Source: Pseudomonadota bacterium (GTDB taxonomy: Bacteria > Pseudomonadota > Alphaproteobacteria > Acetobacterales > Acetobacteraceae). Taken from it: a stretch of DNA of 5,108 nucleotides. Shown one piece after another: positions 1-5,108 of this stretch (within the stretch, counting starts at the first letter, position 1; each line of letters starts with the position of its first letter). The stretch covers positions 1 to 5,108 of the forward strand of contig JAJZFF010000262.1 of assembly GCA_021805485.1 (NCBI GenBank), in the 5' to 3' direction. The notes under the pieces are model-generated. The model saw only the letters and a program-made list of their open reading frames with translations, had not been told where the DNA came from and made no database searches. Both the position numbers and the translations under genes were made by a program.

Positions 1-231
1 ATCGGCCAGCCCGTCGCCCTGCCGGACGGCGCGGGCGGGCAGGTCGGCTGGCTCAGGGTCTCGGCGGGGGCGCGGCTGATTTCCGGCGAGCCGTCGCATC
101 GCGGCCTTGCCACCGAGCGGCGCCTTGGACGTGAAATGGCCGATCTCGCCTTGGTGTTCGACAAGATCGCGCTGCTGCGCGCGCAGTGGGAGCGGGTGGC
201 CGAGGCCGACCCGCGCCCGCGCTATCGATAG
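1..231 (+). CDS. C-terminal end of an unidentified protein (5' end outside window)
   Basis: Reading frame 1 is open from the first base to a TAG at 229-231 and gives 76 residues with no need for a start inside the window. Coding character is strong: 66 of 76 codons end in G or C, as in the genes to the right. The visible part begins with a Gly/Pro-rich stretch, then a short strand-like segment (VGWLRVSAGARLI, about residues 16-28), then a long amphipathic helix rich in Arg, Leu and Glu (about residues 40-69) and a short basic tail ending RPRYR. I do not recognise the family from this fragment. There is no signal peptide, membrane segment or catalytic motif in the visible part. It is convergent with the aminotransferase gene, with 6 bases between the two stop codons, so it belongs to a different transcription unit from the rest of the window. 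Confidence 0.7.
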   Translation: MGQPVALPDGAGGQVGWLRVSAGARLISGEPSHRGLATERRLGREMADLALVFDKIALLRAQWERVAEADPRPRYR

Positions 232-237
232 GCCGGA

Positions 238-1518
238 TCAGCCGGCGAGCGCGGCTTCCAGCGCGTCCATCCCCTCGCCCAGAACCGTGTCGCTCACCGT
301 GAGCGGCACGAGCAGGCGGATGGCGTTGCCGTATACGCCGCAGGAAATCACGATGAGCCCGTTGTCCCGGGCGCGGGCGATGACCTGTTTCGTGGTTTCG
401 GGGTCGGGCTCGTAGCTGCCGCGCTGCCTGACGATGTCGAAGGCGATCATCGCTCCCGGACCGCGAATCGCGGTGATCGGCGCCACATCGTTGCGCGAGG
501 CGATGCGTTCCAGCCGGTCCTTCATCGTGGCGCCGATCGCATTGGCGCGTTCCACCAGGTTTTCGTCCCGGATGACGTCGAGCACGGCGAGGGCGGCGGC
601 GCAGGCGAGCGGGTTGCCGGCATAGGTGCCGCCGAGTCCGCCCGCCTCCGGAGCATCCATCACGGCGGCGCGGCCGATCACGCCGGAGAGCGGGAAACCG
701 CCGGCGAGCGATTTCGCGATCGTCATCAGGTCCGGCTTCACGCCCGAATGCTCGATGCCGAACATCTTCCCGGTGCGGCCGAACCCGGTCTGCACCTCGT
801 CGACGATCAGCAGGATGCCGTGGCGGTCGCAGATCTCGCGCAGCGCCACGAGCAGTTCGGTCGGTGCCGGGATGAATCCGCCTTCGCCCTGGACCGGCTC
901 GATCACGATGGCGGCGACGCGCTCGGGCTCGATATCGGCGCGGAACAGCATCTCGATGCCGCGGATACTGTCGGCCACGCTGACGCCGAAAGGCTCGAAC
1001 GGGAACGGCGCATGATAGATTTCCGCCGGCATCGGCGCGAAGCGCTTCTTGTAGGGCAAGACCTTGCCGGTCATCGCCATGGTCAGCAGGGTGCGGCCGT
1101 GATACCCGCCGGCGAAGGTGATCACGCCGGGCCGGCCGGTCGCGGCGCGGGCGATCTTGATCGCGTTTTCCAGAGCCTCGGCGCCGGTGGTGAGGAACAC
1201 GGTCTTGGCCGGTCCCTCGATCGGCGCGATCGCGTTCAGCCGTTCGGCGAGCGCCACGTAGGGCTCATAGGGCGTGACCTGGAAGCAGGTATGGGTGAAG
1301 CGGTCGAGCTGCGCCTTCACCGCCGCGATCACCTTCGGATGACGATGCCCCGTGTTGAGCACCGCGATGCCGCCGGCGAAGTCGATATAGCGGTTGCCGT
1401 CCTCGTCCCACAGCTCGGCGTTCTCGGCGCGGGCCGTGTAGGCCATCGGGTGGCTGATTCCCACCCCGCGGGCGACGGCGGCCTCGCGTCGCGCATGGAG
1501 TTCGGTGTTCGTGCTCAT
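238..1518 (-). CDS. gabT: 4-aminobutyrate aminotransferase (GabT-type, class III PLP aminotransferase)
   Basis: This enzyme transfers the amino group of 4-aminobutyrate to 2-oxoglutarate, giving succinate semialdehyde and glutamate in the cytoplasm. It is 426 residues, the same length as E. coli GabT, and the key positions line up: the PLP-binding Lys is K269 in [14 protein letters not shown], the cofactor-ring Asp is D240 in [12 protein letters not shown], the phosphate-binding TGAEA is at 111-115, YHGRT is at 139-143 and GGTYAGNP at 296-303. Residues matching the E. coli substrate pocket are present: I51, R142, E212, V242 and R401. This favours GABA over ornithine or acetylornithine, although 5-aminovalerate or a related omega-amino acid cannot be excluded. 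The ATG at 1518 overlaps the stop of the upstream CoA-transferase gene as ATGA, with GGAG 8 bases upstream, so translation is probably coupled. It is the last gene of the cluster. No succinate-semialdehyde dehydrogenase gene follows; a convergent gene lies 6 bases away. Confidence 0.93.
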   Translation of the reverse strand: MSTNTELHARREAAVARGVGISHPMAYTARAENAELWDEDGNRYIDFAGGIAVLNTGHRHPKVIAAVKAQLDRFTHTCFQVTPYEPYVALAERLNAIAPIEGPAKTVFLTTGAEALENAIKIARAATGRPGVITFAGGYHGRTLLTMAMTGKVLPYKKRFAPMPAEIYHAPFPFEPFGVSVADSIRGIEMLFRADIEPERVAAIVIEPVQGEGGFIPAPTELLVALREICDRHGILLIVDEVQTGFGRTGKMFGIEHSGVKPDLMTIAKSLAGGFPLSGVIGRAAVMDAPEAGGLGGTYAGNPLACAAALAVLDVIRDENLVERANAIGATMKDRLERIASRNDVAPITAIRGPGAMIAFDIVRQRGSYEPDPETTKQVIARARDNGLIVISCGVYGNAIRLLVPLTVSDTVLGEGMDALEAALAG

Positions 1519-2195
1519 TCCTCGATCTCCACGGCGGCTTGGGTGCGGTGCACCGTGCTATGCACCACGAAATCGGCTTCGGTCGCGTCGCGGATCTGTT
1601 CGATCGTCACGTCATCGGGCTTGTCGACCAGGATGAGCGAGGGGGATCGCGCATGATCGACCTCGAACACCGCCATGTCGGTGACGATCATGCTGACCAC
1701 ACCCTTCCCGGTGAGCGGAAGGGTGCATTTCTTCAGGATCTTGGGCTCGCCCTTGGCGGTGTGTTCCATCAGCACGACGACGCGCGGCACGCCGGCGACA
1801 AGGTCCATCGCCCCGCCCATGCCCTTCACCATCTTGCCGGGGATCATCCAGTTCGCGAGGTCGCCGTTCTCGGCCACCTGCAGCGCGCCCAGGATCGAGA
1901 TGTCGATATGCCCGCCGCGCACCATGGCGAAGGACTGGGCAGAATCGAAATAGCTCGTCGTCGGCAGTGCGGTCACGGTCTGCTTGCCGGCGTTGATCAG
2001 GTCGGCGTCCTCCTCGCCCTCGTAGGGGAAGGGACCGATGCCGAGCATGCCGTTCTCCGAGTGCAACTGGACGGAGATGCCCTCGGGAATGTGGTTCGCC
2101 ACCAGCGTCGGGATGCCGATGCCGAGATTGACGTAGAAGCCGTCCTTCAGTTCACGGGCGGCGCGGGCCGCCATCTGATCGCGTGTCCAGGGCAT
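1515..2195 (-). CDS. scoB: Succinyl-CoA:3-ketoacid CoA-transferase, subunit B
   Basis: This is the catalytic subunit of a class I CoA-transferase that moves CoA from succinyl-CoA to acetoacetate through a glutamyl-CoA thioester. The 226-residue product has the family's GIGIPT motif at 25-30 and the signature LHSENG at 44-49, in which E47 is the predicted catalytic glutamate. Further family blocks are GPFP (54-57), [14 protein letters not shown] (94-107), [18 protein letters not shown] (116-133) and CTLPLTGK (157-164). The length is usual for bacterial B subunits. The ATG at 2195 has an ideal ribosome binding site, AGGAGGG, whose first A is also the last base of the subunit A stop codon, so the two subunits are probably made in step. 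The gap to subunit A is 10 bases and the end overlaps gabT by 4 bases. Assignment as SCOT rather than AtoA-type (acetate/butyrate as CoA acceptor or donor) rests mostly on the partner subunit. Confidence 0.93.
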   Translation of the reverse strand: MPWTRDQMAARAARELKDGFYVNLGIGIPTLVANHIPEGISVQLHSENGMLGIGPFPYEGEEDADLINAGKQTVTALPTTSYFDSAQSFAMVRGGHIDISILGALQVAENGDLANWMIPGKMVKGMGGAMDLVAGVPRVVVLMEHTAKGEPKILKKCTLPLTGKGVVSMIVTDMAVFEVDHARSPSLILVDKPDDVTIEQIRDATEADFVVHSTVHRTQAAVEIEE

Positions 2196-2199
2196 GTTT

Positions 2200-2206
2200 C
2201 CCTCCT
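2200..2206 (-). promoter_or_regulatory. Ribosome binding site of scoB overlapping the scoA stop codon
   Basis: The minus strand reads TGAGGAGGGAAACATG. The A of the scoA TGA stop is the first base of the AGGAGGG Shine-Dalgarno of scoB, and GGAGG ends 5 bases before the ATG. A ribosome finishing subunit A is thus placed on the start of subunit B, which suits a two-subunit enzyme. Confidence 0.8.
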
Positions 2207-2907
2207 CAGGCCCGCTCGCGGACGGTGCGTTTCTCGATGTGCTTCTCGACCTGCGCGAGCTTGACGATGCGTTTGACGTAGATGCCGGGGGTGACGATGT
2301 GGTCGGGGTCGATCGTGCCGGGTTCGACGAGTTCCTCGACCTCGGCGACCGTCACCTTCGCGGCGGCAGCACAGATCGGATTGAAGTTCCGCGCCGTCTT
2401 CCGATAGACGAGATTGCCCTCGGTATCGCCCTTCCAGGCATGAACCACGGCGAGATCGCCGAAAATGCCGCGCTCCATCACGTAGTGGCGGCCGTCGAAC
2501 TCGCGGGTTTCCTTGCCGTCGGCAACCTGGGTGCCATAGCCCGTCGCGGTGAAGAAGGCGGGAATGCCGGCGCCGCCGGCGCGGATGCGCTCGGCCAGTG
2601 TGCCCTGCGGGTTGAACTCGATCTCCAGTTCGCCTGCGAGATACTGCCGGGCGAAGGTGGCGTTCTCGCCGACATAGGACGAGATCATCTTCTTCACCTG
2701 ACGCGTATCCAGCAGGATGCCGAGACCGACTCCGTCGATCCCGGCATTGTTGGAGACGATGGTCAGGTTGCGCACGCCGCTCTCGCGGATCGCCTCGATC
2801 AGCGCCATCGGCACGCCGCACAGGCCGAAGCCGCCGGCGAGGATGGTCATGTCGTCGCGCAGCAGACCGGCGAGCGCCTCGACGGCGCCGGAATAGACCT
2901 TACGCAT
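2206..2907 (-). CDS. scoA: Succinyl-CoA:3-ketoacid CoA-transferase, subunit A
   Basis: This subunit pairs with the product of the next gene to form the enzyme that activates acetoacetate to acetoacetyl-CoA at the expense of succinyl-CoA. The 233-residue product carries the CoA-transferase signature GGFGLCGVP at 25-33, then SNNAG (52-56), SYVGEN (77-82), the block [20 protein letters not shown] (101-120), TGYGT (122-126) and [15 protein letters not shown] (163-177). The mid-to-C-terminal part ([25 protein letters not shown]...IYVKRI) resembles mitochondrial SCOT from memory, which favours SCOT over the shorter AtoD-type acetate CoA-transferase subunit or PcaI. The ATG at 2907 starts the conserved MRKVYSGA segment. 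GGAGG lies 11 bases upstream, a rather long spacing compared with 5-6 for the flanking genes. It sits 24 bases after the thiolase gene, in keeping with a ketone-body use operon. Confidence 0.94.
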   Translation of the reverse strand: MRKVYSGAVEALAGLLRDDMTILAGGFGLCGVPMALIEAIRESGVRNLTIVSNNAGIDGVGLGILLDTRQVKKMISSYVGENATFARQYLAGELEIEFNPQGTLAERIRAGGAGIPAFFTATGYGTQVADGKETREFDGRHYVMERGIFGDLAVVHAWKGDTEGNLVYRKTARNFNPICAAAAKVTVAEVEELVEPGTIDPDHIVTPGIYVKRIVKLAQVEKHIEKRTVRERA

Positions 2908-2931
2908 CCGGTTGGTTTCCTCCCAGGTGTT

Positions 2932-4104
2932 TCAGCGTTCGACGCACATGGCGACGCCCATGCCGCCGCCGATGCACAGCGTGGCCAGGCCCTTGCGGGC
3001 GTTGCGCTTCTGCATCTCGAACAGGAGCGTGGTGAGCACCCGCGCGCCCGAGGCGCCGATCGGGTGGCCGATGGCGATGGCGCCGCCGTTCACGTTCACC
3101 TTTGCCGGGTCGAGATTGAGGCCCTTGTTCACCGCGCAGGCCTGCGCCGCAAACGCCTCGTTCGCCTCGATCAGGTCGAGATCGGCGACCGACCAGCCGG
3201 CGCGGGCGAGCGCCTTCTGCGAGGAGGGGATCGGGCCGGTGCCCATCACCGCGGGATCGACGCCGGCGGTGGCGAAGCTGGCGATGCGGGCCAGCGGCGT
3301 CAGGCCGCGCTTCGCCGCTTCCTTCGCCGACATCACGACGAGGGCGGCGGCACCGTCGTTGATGCCCGAGGCGTTGCCGGCGGTCACGGTGCCGTCCTTC
3401 GAGAAGGCGGGCTTGAGCTTCGCCATGCTCTCGGCCGAGGCGTCGTGACGGATGTATTCGTCGTCGGCGACCACGACCTCGCCCTTGCGGGTAGCGATCG
3501 TGACCGGCGCGATCTCGTCGCGGAAGCGGCCGGATTTCTGCGCCGCCGCGGCCTTCTGCTGCGAGGCGAGGGCGAGGGCGTCCTGCTCCTCGCGGGTGAT
3601 CTGATAGGACCGGGCGACGTTCTCGGCGGTGGTGCCCATGTGGTAGCCGTTGAAGGCATCCCACAGCCCGTCCTTGATCATGGAGTCGATGAACTTGACG
3701 TCGCCCATCTTGGTGCCGGCCCGCAGATGGGCGACATGGGTGCTGAGCGACATGCTCTCCTGGCCGCCGGCGATGACGATGTCGGACTGGCCGGACATCA
3801 CCTGCTGCGCGGCGAGTGCGACGGCGCGCAGGCCGGAGCCGCAGACCTGGTTGATGCCGAAGGCGGTCTTCGCATCCGGAATGCCGGCATTGCGCGCGGC
3901 CTGGCGGGCGGGGTTCTGGCCGGCGCCGGCGGAGAGCACCTGGCCGAGGATCACCTCGTCAACCTCGTCGGCGGAAAGCCCCGCGCGCTCCAATGCAGCC
4001 CTGATGGCGACCTCGCCCAACACATGCGCCGGGGTGGCGGCAAAGGCGCCGTTGAAGCTGCCGACCGGCGTGCGGGCGGCCGCTGCGATGACGATGTCGT
4101 CCAT
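2932..4104 (-). CDS. phaA: Acetyl-CoA C-acetyltransferase (beta-ketothiolase)
   Basis: This biosynthetic-type thiolase interconverts two acetyl-CoA with acetoacetyl-CoA plus CoA. The 390-residue product matches the family's usual length and carries all catalytic parts: the acyl-accepting C88 in [17 protein letters not shown] at 315-321, H347 in [10 protein letters not shown], and the proton-shuttling C377 in CIGGGMGVA. The reading frame stays open without a stop far upstream to beyond 4700, but that extension overlaps the PHA-synthase-like gene in another frame. The ATG at 4104 is the right start because the typical [17 protein letters not shown] thiolase N terminus begins there and GGAGG lies 6 bases before it. 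Beside SCOT genes the likely daily role is splitting acetoacetyl-CoA from acetoacetate, or feeding PHB synthesis in the other direction. The names phaA and atoB are both used for this family and sequence alone does not decide between them. Confidence 0.95.
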   Translation of the reverse strand: MDDIVIAAAARTPVGSFNGAFAATPAHVLGEVAIRAALERAGLSADEVDEVILGQVLSAGAGQNPARQAARNAGIPDAKTAFGINQVCGSGLRAVALAAQQVMSGQSDIVIAGGQESMSLSTHVAHLRAGTKMGDVKFIDSMIKDGLWDAFNGYHMGTTAENVARSYQITREEQDALALASQQKAAAAQKSGRFRDEIAPVTIATRKGEVVVADDEYIRHDASAESMAKLKPAFSKDGTVTAGNASGINDGAAALVVMSAKEAAKRGLTPLARIASFATAGVDPAVMGTGPIPSSQKALARAGWSVADLDLIEANEAFAAQACAVNKGLNLDPAKVNVNGGAIAIGHPIGASGARVLTTLLFEMQKRNARKGLATLCIGGGMGVAMCVER

Positions 4105-4108
4105 GGTG

Positions 4109-4116
4109 CTCCTCCT
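4109..4116 (-). promoter_or_regulatory. Ribosome binding site of the thiolase gene
   Basis: AGGAGGAG on the minus strand, with GGAGG ending 6 bases before the ATG at 4104. This strong Shine-Dalgarno sequence decides the thiolase start against the much longer open frame upstream. Confidence 0.8.
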
Positions 4117-4125
4117 CTCTGATCC

Positions 4126-4136
4126 GTGCGGTGCAG
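4126..4136. promoter_or_regulatory. Possible PhaR-type operator (TGC-rich dyad)
   Basis: GTGC-GGT-GCAG matches 7 of 8 fixed bases of the CTGC-N3-GCAG type element I recall for PhaR, the PHB-responsive repressor of alphaproteobacteria such as Rhodobacter and Paracoccus. It lies about 22 bases upstream of the thiolase ATG, where a repressor could block transcription. A second TGC dyad, TTGC-N4-GCAA, lies 10 bases beyond it. Such short matches arise by chance in GC-rich DNA, no promoter is recognised beside it, and no phaR gene is in the window, so this is only a candidate. Confidence 0.2.
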
Positions 4137-4142
4137 CATAGA

Positions 4143-4160
4143 CCTTTGCCGGCGCAAGGG
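4143..4160. other. Small inverted repeat after the PHA-synthase-like gene
   Basis: Arms of seven bases (CCTTTGC and GCAAGGG on the plus strand) flank a CGGC loop. On the plus strand all pairs form if one U-G wobble is allowed; on the minus strand, the transcribed sense here, there is one C-A mismatch. It follows the TAG at 4161-4163 immediately but has no T tract after it, so it is at most a weak attenuator or mRNA-processing hairpin between the first gene and the thiolase gene. Confidence 0.25.
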
Positions 4161-5108
4161 CTACAGCCCGGCCACCCATTCGCCGAATGGTTGCCATAGG
4201 GCTTTCGGCGCACTCATGCCGGCGATCATGCCGATATGGCCGGCCTTCGGCGCGATGACCGTGGCGTGCGGAACGACCGCGGCAAGCGCGGCGGCGGAAG
4301 CCGGGGGCACCAGCCGGTCGCGCGCCGGTGTCGCGATCAGGGTGGGACAGGCGATGGTGGCGGGGTTCACCGGCAGACCGGCGATGCGCCATGCGCCCCG
4401 CGCGGTCGCGTTCTCGCCATACCATCCGCCGAGGGTTTCCCGTGCGACCGGGGCGGCGAGCGGCACGCCGTCGTTCAGCCAGTCCTCGAGGGCGACGAAG
4501 CGGACCGCGCGCGGGCTTGCGGGGTCGAGTTGCGCGAATGCGCGGTATTTCGCGGTAACGCCGAACGGATCGAGGGTTGCGAACAGCGTCTGCAGGGCGT
4601 CGATCGGCACCGTGCCGGTGGCCGCCATCAGCGGTTCGAGGATGGGCAGGCTGGTGGCGAGGCTGCGCGCAGCTTCCTCGTCCTCGGCATGGAAATCCCA
4701 CGGCGTCGCCAGCAGGGCGAGGGCACGGATACGCTCCGGCGCGCGCAGGGCGGCGGCGAGGGCCAGCAGCCCGCCCATGCAGTAGCCAACCAGGATGACC
4801 GGGCCATTCACGGCTGCCAGCGCGCGTTCAAGGCGGCCGGCAATGTAATCGGTCAGCGTGAATTGCCGTTCGATGGCGCCGGGCCAACCCCAGTCGAGCA
4901 GCAGCGGATGGGCGCCGTGCGCCGCGAGGAAGCGCAGGAACGAGGCGTCTTCGGCGAGATCGAGGATATGGGCGCGGTTGACGAGGCTGGGGACGAAGAA
5001 CAGCACGGGTCCGGTGCCGCCGTAGTCGAGCAGACGCGAAGAGCCCTCTTCCCATGCGACGGGCGGGTCGGCCAGGGTACGGCGCCACGGGTGGCGACGA
5101 TAGGCGGC
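4161..5108 (-). CDS. PHA-synthase-like alpha/beta hydrolase, N terminus outside window
   Basis: The frame is open from the window edge to a TAG at 4161-4163, giving 315 visible residues. It has an alpha/beta hydrolase fold with PHA-synthase features: [13 protein letters not shown] (visible residues 39-51) and LLLDWGWPG (69-77) resemble the PhaC N-terminal core. The lipase box is GYCMGG (108-113), with Cys110 instead of Ser as nucleophile; D264 in ARDRLVPP and H291 in AGHIGMI complete the triad. A GTG at 5006 could be read as a start, but the 34 residues before it continue the family sequence ([18 protein letters not shown]), so the true start lies beyond 5108. A full length of roughly 350 residues would match class III PhaC or the short PhaC-like proteins, not the ~600-residue class I enzyme. 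No PhaE partner is visible. Polymerase activity is therefore unproven, although the Cys nucleophile argues against a depolymerase. Confidence 0.82.
   Translation of the reverse strand, partial: AAYRRHPWRRTLADPPVAWEEGSSRLLDYGGTGPVLFFVPSLVNRAHILDLAEDASFLRFLAAHGAHPLLLDWGWPGAIERQFTLTDYIAGRLERALAAVNGPVILVGYCMGGLLALAAALRAPERIRALALLATPWDFHAEDEEAARSLATSLPILEPLMAATGTVPIDALQTLFATLDPFGVTAKYRAFAQLDPASPRAVRFVALEDWLNDGVPLAAPVARETLGGWYGENATARGAWRIAGLPVNPATIACPTLIATPARDRLVPPASAAALAAVVPHATVIAPKAGHIGMIAGMSAPKALWQPFGEWVAGL

Larger units (their letters stand above)
4105..4160 (-). other. Intergenic gap upstream of the thiolase gene
   Basis: These 56 bases are the largest non-coding stretch in the window. They hold the thiolase ribosome binding site, a TGC-rich dyad at 4126-4136 and a small inverted repeat at 4143-4160 directly after the stop of the PHA-synthase-like gene. 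I found no convincing -35/-10 pair: a TATGCT hexamer is present on the minus strand, but the hexamer 17 bases upstream of it matches TTGACA at only 3 of 6 positions. Whether transcription starts here or reads through from upstream cannot be decided from the sequence. Confidence 0.5.

Noticed and set aside
222..231. Perfect 10-base palindrome CTATCGATAG at the end of the frame-1 gene
   Set aside because: It is short, does not extend beyond 10 bases, leaves no loop for a terminator hairpin and is not repeated elsewhere that I can see. It is probably a chance effect of the Tyr-Arg-stop codons.
107..415. 102-residue plus-strand open frame spanning the gabT 3' end
   Set aside because: It runs out of frame across the end of the frame-1 gene and into the antisense of gabT, and its Ser/Arg/Pro-rich sequence is typical of a shadow frame.
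748..1656. 302-residue open frame on the plus strand opposite gabT
   Set aside because: It is antisense to a complete GabT, is rich in Arg/Asp/His as expected from complementing GC-rich codons, and has no recognisable motif.
2147..2821. 224-residue minus-strand open frame overlapping scoA
   Set aside because: It is a same-strand alternative frame of scoA, strongly Arg-rich, with no motif; scoA itself is intact.
2194..4122. 642-residue open frame on the plus strand, antisense to the thiolase and scoA genes
   Set aside because: Long antisense open frames are expected opposite genes with strong G/C third positions. The translation is Gly/Ala/Asp/His-rich with no recognisable domain, while the opposite strand encodes complete enzymes with all catalytic residues.
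4105..4701. In-frame extension of the thiolase reading frame by about 199 residues at its N terminus
   Set aside because: The extension is Arg/Pro-rich, overlaps the PHA-synthase-like gene in another frame and has no family resemblance. The thiolase N terminus and a strong ribosome binding site place the start at 4104.

Overview
This is a GC-rich, densely packed bacterial window. G or C dominates third codon positions and there is almost no intergenic space. The content (ketone-body/PHB carbon metabolism and a short PHA-synthase-like protein) suggests an alphaproteobacterium. An Acetobacteraceae/Rhodospirillales-like or sphingomonad-like genome is my best guess, but it rests on remembered protein resemblance and no marker gene is present.

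Layout. Positions 1-231 (+) hold the last 76 codons of an unidentified protein whose start lies left of the window. It ends 6 bases from the stop of a long minus-strand cluster that fills the rest of the window. In transcription order (right to left) the cluster is: a PHA-synthase-like alpha/beta hydrolase (5108-4161, 5' end outside the window), acetyl-CoA C-acetyltransferase (4104-2932), succinyl-CoA:3-ketoacid CoA-transferase subunit A (2907-2206) and subunit B (2195-1515), and a GabT-type 4-aminobutyrate aminotransferase (1518-238). Gaps are 56, 24 and 10 bases, then a 4-base overlap, so the last four genes look like one operon. The PHA-synthase-like gene may be co-transcribed or may just precede a promoter in the 56-base gap.

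How the genes fit together. The CoA-transferase activates acetoacetate with succinyl-CoA, giving acetoacetyl-CoA and succinate. The thiolase splits acetoacetyl-CoA into two acetyl-CoA, or runs in reverse to feed PHB synthesis. The PHA-synthase-like protein, with its Cys lipase box, fits the same PHB/acyl-CoA context. The aminotransferase converts GABA to succinate semialdehyde, so GABA breakdown and the CoA-transferase both lead towards succinate. No acetoacetyl-CoA reductase, 3-hydroxybutyrate dehydrogenase or succinate-semialdehyde dehydrogenase is visible.

I see no RNA gene, CRISPR array, insertion sequence or phage remnant. All identified genes belong to known families. The less ordinary points are the gabT/SCOT/thiolase linkage, the short PhaC-like protein, and a TGC-rich dyad upstream of the thiolase gene that resembles a PhaR-type operator.
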